Source: Bacilli bacterium
Lineage (GTDB): Bacteria > Bacillota_I > Bacilli_A > RFN20 > CAG-826
Length of the DNA stretch: 16,437 bases
Reading direction: 5' to 3'
Assembly (NCBI GenBank): GCA_017619815.1
Contig: JAFZRR010000016.1
Location: forward strand, 1-16,437
In this document: positions 7,969 through 14,073 of the stretch, one piece after another
Layout of the letters: the number at the start of each line of letters is the position of its first letter
Numbering within the stretch: position 1 is the first letter of the stretch
Translations under genes and position numbers: made by a program
The notes under the pieces: model-generated
What the model saw: only the letters and a program-made list of their open reading frames with translations
Database searches by the model: none
Told to the model about the DNA's origin: nothing

Positions 7969-9159
7969 TTATTTAATGCACATTTCGTAAGCATCACGAG
8001 CAATCATAACTTCTTCATCGGTTGGAATAACAACGACTTTAATCTTGCTATCCGGTGTGGATAATAAGCATTCTTTTCCGTGAATAGTGTAGTTTAATTC
8101 TTCATCAATCTTCACACCGAGAGATTCGCCGATTAATCTACAGACATCTCTTCTGGTTCTTGGTTCGTTTTCACCGATACCTGCGGAGAAGATGATTAAG
8201 TCACATCCACCTAAACGAACATAGTATTGACCGATGAAGTCTGCGATTCTTCTATTAAAAATCTTATTTGCTAAGATACATTTCTTATCACCGTTATCGA
8301 CACCAGCGAGAATATCACGGGAGTCAGATGAACCACCGACACCTAAGAAACCGGATTGTTTATTGAACATTTGATAGACTTCTTCAGCGGATTTACCTGT
8401 GACTTGAACAACATAGTTGAAGACACTTGGATCCGTATCGCCTGTTCTTGTGCCCATCATGATTCCACCTAAAGGTGTTAAGCCCATTGATGTGGCGACA
8501 CATTTGCCATCTTTAATCGCAGTGATACTTGCACCGGAACCGATATGGCAAGAAATGATTCTTGGATGTTCGACACCTTCGAGATATTTAAGAGCTTCTT
8601 GGGATAAGTATTTATGACTTGTGCCATGAGCGCCATATCTTCTAATGTCATATTTTTCTGTTAATTCATATGGAATTGCGAATGTGTAGTCTTCTTCTTC
8701 CATTGTTTGGTGGAAGGCTGTATCAAAGACTGCGATCATTGGGCAGTTTGGTAAAACTTCTTTAAACGCTTTGAAACATGTTAAGTGAGCAGCATTGTGA
8801 AGTGGTGCAAGTGGGATTAAAGAACGAATCTTTGCTTCTGTGTCTTCATCAAACATTGCGGATTTGCTGAAGTATTTACCACCTTGAACGATTCTGTGAC
8901 CTGCTGCTTTGATTTCATCAAATGATTTAATAATACCTTTTTCGATAAATGCATTAACAACTGTTTTAGCGGCGTCTTCGTGATTCTTGAAAACAGGGAA
9001 AGTTTGATCTTTCTTTCCATCATATTTAATAGTGAAAATTCCATCTGCTAAACCGATTCTTTCACAGTTACCTGCAGCTAAAACTTTTTCTTCTGGCATT
9101 TCATACAACTTAAATTTTAAGGATGAGGAACCAGAGTTAATTGTCATTATTTTGGCCAT
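7969..9159 (-). CDS. ackA: Acetate kinase
   Basis: A 396-aa ASKHA-fold kinase that interconverts acetyl phosphate plus ADP with acetate plus ATP, the substrate-level ATP step of mixed-acid or acetate fermentation. Visible motifs are TINSGSSSLKFKL at the N-terminus, HRIVQGG, VFDTAFHQTM with catalytic Asp146, RRYGAHGTSHKYL, SCHIGSGASITAI, GGIMMGTRTGDTDP with Arg238, GENEPRTR, and TDEEVMIA (Glu382/383) near the end. Full length for the family. The ribosome site AGAAGAGG lies 10 nt before the ATG. No phosphotransacetylase gene is beside it; nrnA follows in the same operon. The gene suggests a fermentative organism. Confidence 0.97.
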   Translation of the reverse strand: MAKIMTINSGSSSLKFKLYEMPEEKVLAAGNCERIGLADGIFTIKYDGKKDQTFPVFKNHEDAAKTVVNAFIEKGIIKSFDEIKAAGHRIVQGGKYFSKSAMFDEDTEAKIRSLIPLAPLHNAAHLTCFKAFKEVLPNCPMIAVFDTAFHQTMEEEDYTFAIPYELTEKYDIRRYGAHGTSHKYLSQEALKYLEGVEHPRIISCHIGSGASITAIKDGKCVATSMGLTPLGGIMMGTRTGDTDPSVFNYVVQVTGKSAEEVYQMFNKQSGFLGVGGSSDSRDILAGVDNGDKKCILANKIFNRRIADFIGQYYVRLGGCDLIIFSAGIGENEPRTRRDVCRLIGESLGVKIDEELNYTIHGKECLLSTPDSKIKVVVIPTDEEVMIARDAYEMCIK

Positions 9160-9187
9160 GATTTATATACCTCTTCTAGTCGCTAAT

Positions 9188-9217
9188 ATTATACAAATGT
9201 TAGCCAATTCCTTTCAA
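9188..9217 (-). promoter_or_regulatory. Sigma-A-type promoter of ackA-nrnA
   Basis: On the minus strand TTGAAA (9217-9212) and TATAAT (9193-9188) are separated by 18 nt, a near-consensus vegetative promoter. The predicted start near 9181 gives a leader of about 20 nt containing the AGAAGAGG ribosome site of ackA. Confidence 0.8.
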
Positions 9218-9276
9218 TTGATATTGAAGCCAATTTTACATAACTTTTGTCTTCTTAAAAAATATGAGACTCGAAG

Positions 9277-9346
9277 TATCCCGATATTTATATATATTAT
9301 ATTTCTATACCCAATTGAATAATTTGAGTATATAAATATAGGGATA
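9277..9346. repeat. 18-bp near-perfect inverted repeat in the ackA / orphan-gene intergenic region
   Basis: The arms at 9277-9294 and 9329-9346 are reverse complements over 18 bp with one mismatch (TATCCC, G or T, then ATATTTATATA), separated by 34 nt. The spacer has a weaker dyad beginning TATACCCAA and ending GAGTATA. The region between the ackA promoter and the 126-aa gene (9218-9410) is otherwise very AT-rich and has no credible ORF. The repeat may be an operator, a cruciform or an RNA structure; it lacks the G+C-rich stem and T-run of a terminator. Confidence 0.6.
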
Positions 9347-9410
9347 AATTTTTGCCACAAAAATAGTGCTTGATTTTTATTGAAATTTTTTCTTACCATA
9401 TGGCCATAGC

Positions 9411-9791
9411 ATGTCACCAAAAAGAAAACCTAAAACTTATGATCCCACCGATTTGATTGAAGCGGTTAATTCATTGCCTAATCCAATGATTGATGTTAAA
9501 CACAAACTATCAATTTTCATCGAGGGTAATGCTCGCAGCAATCAAACAAGAGTAGAACATATTGTAGATTACAGCCATGATTTAAAAGTAAGGGATATCT
9601 TATCGATACCTGAAGGAATAAGAAATTATTTTGCGTATAAAAAGGACCCAACTTATAAAAATACATTTAATTTCTACATTGTTCGAAAAGGACAAGATAA
9701 GGGTTTTATCAAGGTGTCAATTAGGATTGATGACAACAATCCTCAAAGAGCTTGGGTAAAAACAATCTTTATTGCTTACAAAATTAAATAG
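9411..9791 (+). CDS. Orphan small protein, possible BECR/RelE-like nuclease fold
   Basis: A 126-aa soluble protein with no signal peptide or membrane segment. The N-terminal 25 residues are basic and polar. A helix carrying N-Q-T-R-V-E-H-I-V (about 40-50) follows, then the segment IPEGIRNYFAYKKD, and finally alternating strands FNFYIVRKGQDKGFIKVSIR and WVKTIFIAYKIK. A helix with R..HI, then a small basic sheet ending in K-T-I-F, recalls the phage Barnase-EndoU-ColicinE5/D-RelE-like (PBECR) nucleases often borne on mobile elements. I recognise this only by general pattern and do not name a function. The in-frame ATG at 9411 is the only good start after the stop at 9381. It has no Shine-Dalgarno, so the start is uncertain. 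A structured RNA begins 38 nt after the stop. No antitoxin-like ORF is beside it. Confidence 0.65.
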   Translation: MSPKRKPKTYDPTDLIEAVNSLPNPMIDVKHKLSIFIEGNARSNQTRVEHIVDYSHDLKVRDILSIPEGIRNYFAYKKDPTYKNTFNFYIVRKGQDKGFIKVSIRIDDNNPQRAWVKTIFIAYKIK

Positions 9792-9813
9792 GTATATCGC
9801 TTTTCAGAAAGTT

Positions 9814-9822
9814 TGATATAAT
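9814..9822 (+). promoter_or_regulatory. Extended -10 promoter of the small RNA
   Basis: TGATATAAT is an exact TGn-TATAAT extended -10 element. No clear -35 is present, as expected for this class. The predicted start is G9829, seven bases past the box and exactly the first base of the RNA's closing stem. Confidence 0.75.
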
Positions 9823-9828
9823 ACAATT

Positions 9829-9950
9829 GTCAGAGGTGGAGAACCAGTGTGCGACCACGACGCATTCCTTCGGGAATGGATGCAGCGATCCAGAATGTTA
9901 ACTGCTCTGGCTGACAAATGAATGATGTCTCGTTTGAGACATTTTTCTTT
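9829..9950 (+). ncRNA. Structured small RNA of unassigned family
   Basis: An independent transcription unit of about 120 nt. The predicted 5' end GTCAG (9829-9833) pairs with CTGAC (9911-9915), closing an 87-nt folded body. Inside, CATTCC-TTCG-GGAATG (9863-9878) is a 6-bp stem capped by the very stable C(UUCG)G tetraloop. CCAGA...TCTGG (9890-9910) forms a second hairpin, and the first CCAG (9844-9847) could pair with the same CTGG, giving an alternative fold. TGG-AGAA-CCA is a possible 5' hairpin. No ORF of useful length fits and no ribosome site is evident. It lacks the SRP tetraloop core (GGAAG/AGCAGC), tRNA T-loop, tmRNA and RNase P signatures. It could be a trans-acting sRNA, a 6S-like or protein-binding RNA, or an antitoxin RNA for the neighbouring gene. 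Confidence 0.7.
9925..9950 (+). terminator. Intrinsic terminator of the small RNA
   Basis: ATGTCTC (9925-9931), loop GTTT and GAGACAT (9936-9942) form a perfect 7-bp stem followed by a T-rich run with one interruption (9942-9950). It probably also ends transcripts that read through from the 126-aa gene. Confidence 0.88.
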
Positions 9951-9986
9951 TGTTTAAAAGATTAATTTTCAATAAATTGAATAAAA

Positions 9987-10003
9987 ATACACGGCATGTG
10001 TAT
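9987..10003 (+). promoter_or_regulatory. Palindromic operator-like site upstream of the lipoprotein-amylase promoter
   Basis: ATACAC-GGCAT-GTGTAT is a perfect 6-bp inverted repeat with a 5-bp centre, ending 3 nt before the -35 box at 10007. Its size and placement suit a dimeric regulator (activator or repressor), for example one responding to maltose or starch sugars. No regulator gene is in the window. A lone GTGTAT half-site also occurs at 14036-14041 before the surface-protein gene. Confidence 0.4.
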
Positions 10004-10006
10004 GTG

Positions 10007-10036
10007 TTGCATATATCCGCAAAAGATTTTTATAAT
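10007..10036 (+). promoter_or_regulatory. Promoter of the lipoprotein-amylase operon
   Basis: TTGCAT (10007-10012) and TATAAT (10031-10036) are spaced by 18 nt. Transcription should start near 10043, giving a leader of about 27 nt that contains the GGGGGA ribosome site of the first gene. Confidence 0.75.
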
Positions 10037-10069
10037 TATTTTGTTAAGAATTAATTGGGGGAAACTCTT

Positions 10070-11146
10070 ATGAAAATAAGGAATTCGTTAGCAATCCTTT
10101 GTTCTGCTGCTTTTTGTTTTACTCTTGCTTTAGCTGGCTGTAATCAAAAAGGTGGCGGTCAAGGTGCAAAAGACACATGGACAGTCACATTTAATTCCAT
10201 GGGTGGCTCAGAGGTAGCACCAGTGGAAGTGAAAAATGGTGAAACAGTCGAAAAACCAGCTGATCCAACAAAAGCTAATTACACATTCAAGCAATGGTGT
10301 GAGGATGAAGCTGGTGTAACACCATTTGACTTTGCAACTCCAATTACCACAAATTGGACTTTATTCGCCACATGGACACCTGGCGGTGGAGGCGGTGGCG
10401 GTGGCGGTGGAGGCGATATCGTCCCACCAGACCCAACAGTTTATCCTTACTATGTAACTATTGGTTCAAATACCACTGGATTATCACAAGTTGACAAAGA
10501 TGCAGGTGATCCATCTAACTTAGTAGCAAAATATAAAGCTTCTGTTGCATCTGTTACTGCGGGTGATCAAATCACATTTACTAATGGTCAAGAACCAATT
10601 AGACCTGGTTCTGATGCAGAAGATGCTACAAACAAGAATAATAAGAATGGTTCTTGGGAGAATGGTTTTACCATTCATAATGATGCCACAAACGTTGAAG
10701 TGTGGTTAAAAGAATGGGGCGATGGCTATTCATTCTGGATTACCGGTTATGATGCTGGTAGCACACCAGAACCAGGAAAAACACCTCATGGACCAGAAGG
10801 TTCCAGCCATGTTAGTTGGTATCTCGTTGGCCAAGGAAGCTTTGTTACCGATAGTTGGTCTATTGCTGGTGGCGTTCAACTATGGAGTAATCCTAATTCC
10901 GATACTGACAAGGGTTGTGTCCTTGATATAACATTTGAAGTTGGCGATAAATTTAAAGTCACTGATGGAAATACTTGGTTTGGATATGAAAAGATCGATA
11001 CTTATGCATCTCCAAATAATAAAGGTTTAACAAACTTTGAAGGAACTCCAGATGGTTTTAATGGCCAAAATATCGAATGTACAGTTGCTGGTGTTTATAA
11101 CATATACGTTAACAGCGCCGGTACATACTGGATTGAAGCTGCTTAA
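10070..11146 (+). CDS. Secreted lipoprotein with Flg_new/InlB-type repeat and carbohydrate-binding-like modules
   Basis: A 358-aa protein from ATG 10070, preceded by GGGGGA. A TTG at 10055 in the same frame is a poorer start because it would add residues before the signal peptide. The signal peptide ends in lipobox LALAGC, with Cys24 as the lipidated residue. Residues about 37-103 are an InlB B-repeat/Flg_new-like beta domain (TVTFNSMGGSEV, FKQW, WTLFATW). A run of 11 glycines (105-115) is a flexible linker. Residues about 122-230 form a beta-rich module with ITFTNG and FTIHNDATNVEVWL, ending YSFWITG. The module at 248-358 starts WYLVGQGSF, has VGDKFKV and ends AGVYNIYV; it resembles modules in the large surface protein downstream and, loosely, SusE/F-type starch-binding domains. 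It is first in an operon with the alpha-amylase (23-nt gap), so a non-catalytic glucan-binding partner is likely but inferred. Confidence 0.85.
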   Translation: MKIRNSLAILCSAAFCFTLALAGCNQKGGGQGAKDTWTVTFNSMGGSEVAPVEVKNGETVEKPADPTKANYTFKQWCEDEAGVTPFDFATPITTNWTLFATWTPGGGGGGGGGGGDIVPPDPTVYPYYVTIGSNTTGLSQVDKDAGDPSNLVAKYKASVASVTAGDQITFTNGQEPIRPGSDAEDATNKNNKNGSWENGFTIHNDATNVEVWLKEWGDGYSFWITGYDAGSTPEPGKTPHGPEGSSHVSWYLVGQGSFVTDSWSIAGGVQLWSNPNSDTDKGCVLDITFEVGDKFKVTDGNTWFGYEKIDTYASPNNKGLTNFEGTPDGFNGQNIECTVAGVYNIYVNSAGTYWIEAA

Positions 11147-11169
11147 TCAATAAACTAGGGGGATTAATT

Positions 11170-13908
11170 ATGAAAAAGAAAATTCTTCCGATTGTTACAA
11201 TATGCATGATTGCAGGTCTTTTGCCTGCTTGCCAAAAGCAAGGTGGTACCCCAGGTGGAAACACCTCAATTGTTGAACAAGAATATACATTAACATTCAA
11301 CTATTGTAATGGCACTGACATAGTCAGAAAAACTGGCAAAAAAGGTGAAGAAATTGACCTTCCTGCTGGCAAAAATGCCGGCGGCAAAATGTTCGTTGGT
11401 TGGTCCACCGAATATGACGCCACAAAGAAATTTGGCAATGTCGACAGAGTCGTTACTGGTAAAAAAGTGACAGTTGGTGAATCTAACCAAGTATATTATG
11501 CTGCTTATAACACGGTTCCAGATCACACTGAGGCTGAAGTTGAAGCCTATATGAATGGTTTGAAACAATCTAGTGTTGCTAACCATCTCTATTACCATTA
11601 TTACCGTTTCAAAGGCGACTATACCGATTGGGACGTTTGGGCATGGGCTTATAAGCCAGATGCTGGCGAAGGCGCTAAATTCGACTGGAAAAATGATGTC
11701 GATAACTTTGGTGGTGCCTATGTTGATATTGATTTAAACGGCACATATGATGGTGGCTGGAACTCCTATACAAAAGTTATGGGTGGTACAGTTGTTAAAT
11801 ATCAAGGTGCCGAACAAATCGGTTTACAAATCGTTCAAACATCAACCCGTCAATCCAGCAGTGGATTCTGGGTGAATGATGGTTCCAACTTATATATCTC
11901 ATTAGCAGATTACGCTTTACCTTTAAATGGTGGTGGTACTGCTTATCACGTTTTCGTTGTTCAAGATAACGTGCAAGATCCTAAGACCGCACCAAGTACA
12001 AGTAATGCCGACCCATTTGACGGCGATGATGGCTCAAATGTTACCTATGGTAATAATGCCTATGACAACATCAATTGGTCTTCTACACCAGCTAAAACCG
12101 CAACCGCAGAAGACTTCAAATCTGTCGGTGTTGGTTATCAAATCATGGTCAGTAGTTTTGCTGACTCCGATGGTGATGGATTTGGTGATATCTATGGTAT
12201 TACCTGTAAATTAGATTACTTAGAAGCCTTAGGTGTTAAAGCCTTGTGGCTCACACCAATTCAATTATCTGATTCATATCATGGCTATGATATTACAGAC
12301 TACGAAATGGTCGATCCTAAGTTTGGTTCAACAGCTTCTACCGCTGGTGTGCAAAATGGTGGTGTAGTAACATCTGAAACCGCATTAGCGGATTATCGTG
12401 AACTCATTACCGCAGCACATGCTAAAGGTATGAAAGTTGTTATGGACTTAGTCCTTAACCATACATCTACATCTAATAAGTGGTTCGTGAGATCCGCAAA
12501 CTTAGATGCTAATTATCGTGGTTACTATCAATGGGGCAACCACAATACTCAATCTGCAATTAGAGAAGAAAAATCATGGTACCGTTATGGTGACCATCCA
12601 TATTCTTTCTATGCCAAGTTTGGTTCTGGTATGCCAGAACTCAACTACTCATATAAGGCCACTCGTGATGCTGTTGAAGATATGTCAGCATGGTGGGTGA
12701 GAGAAGTTGGCGTTGATGGATTCAGACTTGATGCTGTTAAGCACATCTATATGGCGGATGAAACAACCACAAGAAGTGGCGACACAATTATTAAAGACCA
12801 AGCCGCTGCTGGTGACTATTCATCTAACTTAACTAAGAACTTACACTTCTTTAGAGAACTTAAAGCAAACGTCTCTCAAAAAGCTGGCAAGAATGTATTC
12901 TTCGTCGGTGAAAACTTCGATGGACATGCTTACCAAGTTTCTCCATATTATGAAGCGTTTGATAGTATGTTTGATTTCTATTCATACTTCAATTTAACAA
13001 GTAATGCCGCAACCGGTGTTAGTGGTAATCAACATGGTACCGCTAGTGGATTCTTCACATCTACAACAGGTACTTACAATCCACAAATTGGTAGCGATGT
13101 TTTGAATTCCGACTCTGCTCTTAGCATTGCTAAAGGCAAGAAATGGAACTTCCCAACCGTTTATAGTGTTTATAACGAATATCGTGGAGATACCTCATTA
13201 CCAGGTTTATTCACATCTAACCATGATATCGCTCGTGTTATTAACCGTGTTGCTGGTACAGGTACAGGCGATGGCATCCAAGCACAAGGTACAATCGGTA
13301 CATCTAACTACGCAAAATACGAAAGATCTGCTGACTTAGTGAAATTTGCAGAACTTATGATGCCAGGTCTCACATGGGTCTACTATGGCGATGAAATTGG
13401 TATGACAGGTAACTTCCCACATGGTACAGATGCACAAAGTGATTATGCTGACTTATGGTACCGTCAACCAATGAAGTGGACCATGACACAAGATGGAGAC
13501 TTCATGACCGATTACTATGTAACTGGTTCTAAGATGAAGGTTCAATGGGATGGCGTTAACTCTTCTGATGTTGTTGTTCCTGCAATGCAACAAATGAATG
13601 ATGCTAATAGTGAATTCGGCCACATGAAAGATTTCATCAAAATTAAAACTGATGGCAGTGATGCCGCAAAAGCACTTATTCTTGGTAGTATCGAATACGT
13701 TTACTACTGCAATGGCACTGGATGCGATAATGTCTTACAATTCAAACGTGTCTATAATGGCACAACTGTTAAAGTTATCGTTAACTTCAGTGGAACAACA
13801 TTTAGCTCAACCGCAAACGGATTCTCTTCAGGTACAGTGTTAGCTTCCTATGGTGGAGCGACCGTAAATAACATTCCTGGATACTCCGCAATTGTTGTTA
13901 AGGCCTAA
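11170..13908 (+). CDS. Lipoprotein alpha-amylase, GH13 family, with Flg_new-like and CBM41-like domains
   Basis: A 912-aa membrane-anchored extracellular enzyme that should hydrolyse internal alpha-1,4 bonds of starch or glycogen. The lipobox LLPAC puts the lipidated Cys at 21. A Flg_new/InlB-like repeat (about 35-110) contains TLTFNYCNG and FVGW. Residues about 138-275 resemble CBM41 (YYHYYRFKGDYTDWDVWAWA). The GH13 barrel runs from about 318 to 830 with all conserved regions: DLVLNH (Asp426-His431), GFRLDAVKH (nucleophile Asp521), FVGEN (acid/base Glu581) and TSNHD (Asp686). SFADSDGDGFGDIYGI is the usual early GH13 segment, and LWYRQPMKW resembles the TPMQW region of amylase/oligoglucosidase subfamilies. 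The C-terminal beta domain ends without an anchor. The ribosome site AGGGGG precedes the ATG; a terminator follows. Pullulanase activity is less likely than alpha-amylase but is not excluded, since CBM41 is typical of pullulanases. Confidence 0.93.
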   Translation: MKKKILPIVTICMIAGLLPACQKQGGTPGGNTSIVEQEYTLTFNYCNGTDIVRKTGKKGEEIDLPAGKNAGGKMFVGWSTEYDATKKFGNVDRVVTGKKVTVGESNQVYYAAYNTVPDHTEAEVEAYMNGLKQSSVANHLYYHYYRFKGDYTDWDVWAWAYKPDAGEGAKFDWKNDVDNFGGAYVDIDLNGTYDGGWNSYTKVMGGTVVKYQGAEQIGLQIVQTSTRQSSSGFWVNDGSNLYISLADYALPLNGGGTAYHVFVVQDNVQDPKTAPSTSNADPFDGDDGSNVTYGNNAYDNINWSSTPAKTATAEDFKSVGVGYQIMVSSFADSDGDGFGDIYGITCKLDYLEALGVKALWLTPIQLSDSYHGYDITDYEMVDPKFGSTASTAGVQNGGVVTSETALADYRELITAAHAKGMKVVMDLVLNHTSTSNKWFVRSANLDANYRGYYQWGNHNTQSAIREEKSWYRYGDHPYSFYAKFGSGMPELNYSYKATRDAVEDMSAWWVREVGVDGFRLDAVKHIYMADETTTRSGDTIIKDQAAAGDYSSNLTKNLHFFRELKANVSQKAGKNVFFVGENFDGHAYQVSPYYEAFDSMFDFYSYFNLTSNAATGVSGNQHGTASGFFTSTTGTYNPQIGSDVLNSDSALSIAKGKKWNFPTVYSVYNEYRGDTSLPGLFTSNHDIARVINRVAGTGTGDGIQAQGTIGTSNYAKYERSADLVKFAELMMPGLTWVYYGDEIGMTGNFPHGTDAQSDYADLWYRQPMKWTMTQDGDFMTDYYVTGSKMKVQWDGVNSSDVVVPAMQQMNDANSEFGHMKDFIKIKTDGSDAAKALILGSIEYVYYCNGTGCDNVLQFKRVYNGTTVKVIVNFSGTTFSSTANGFSSGTVLASYGGATVNNIPGYSAIVVKA

Positions 13909-13922
13909 TTCATTAAAAAAGT

Positions 13923-13957
13923 AAGTGGTGGTCGAACAAAACCGCCACTTTTCTTTT
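13923..13957 (+). terminator. Intrinsic terminator after the amylase operon
   Basis: AAGTGGTGGT (13923-13932) and ACCGCCACTT (13941-13950) form a 10-bp stem with one G-T wobble and an 8-nt loop, followed by TTCTTTT. It starts 14 nt past the amylase stop and separates this operon from the surface-protein gene. Confidence 0.92.
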
Positions 13958-14013
13958 GCTCTTTTATATCAAAAACAAGGATTATATTAATATCTTTTTT
14001 AAAATAACTTGCG

Positions 14014-14019
14014 TATAAT
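14014..14019 (+). promoter_or_regulatory. -10 box of the large surface-protein gene
   Basis: TATAAT at 14014-14019 with no convincing -35 at the expected spacing. The predicted start near 14026 gives a leader of about 48 nt. In that leader GTGTGT (14034-14039) can pair with ACACAC (14052-14057) to make a weak hairpin ending just before the AGAAGGAG ribosome site. Confidence 0.6.
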
Positions 14020-14073
14020 ATATGTAAGTATACGTGTGTATTCGTATTGAAACACACAGAAGGAGAAAAACAT

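Noticed and set aside
9277..9346. Inverted repeat as a bidirectional terminator
   Set aside because: The arms are almost all A/T next to the 34-nt spacer, no T-run follows, and it lies upstream of both flanking genes, not downstream.
9214..9420. Minus-strand 68-aa ORF upstream of ackA
   Set aside because: It spans the AT-rich inverted repeat and the ackA -35 box, has no ribosome site, and its translation is low-complexity Ile/Tyr-rich.
9829..9950. Small RNA as SRP 4.5S RNA, tRNA, tmRNA or RNase P RNA
   Set aside because: The invariant SRP GGAAG/AGCAGC core, the tRNA T-loop and CCA end, and the other family signatures are absent.
10055..10069. TTG start of the first lipoprotein at 10055
   Set aside because: The TTG overlaps the GGGGGA ribosome site. 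ATG 10070 gives a normal lipoprotein signal peptide.
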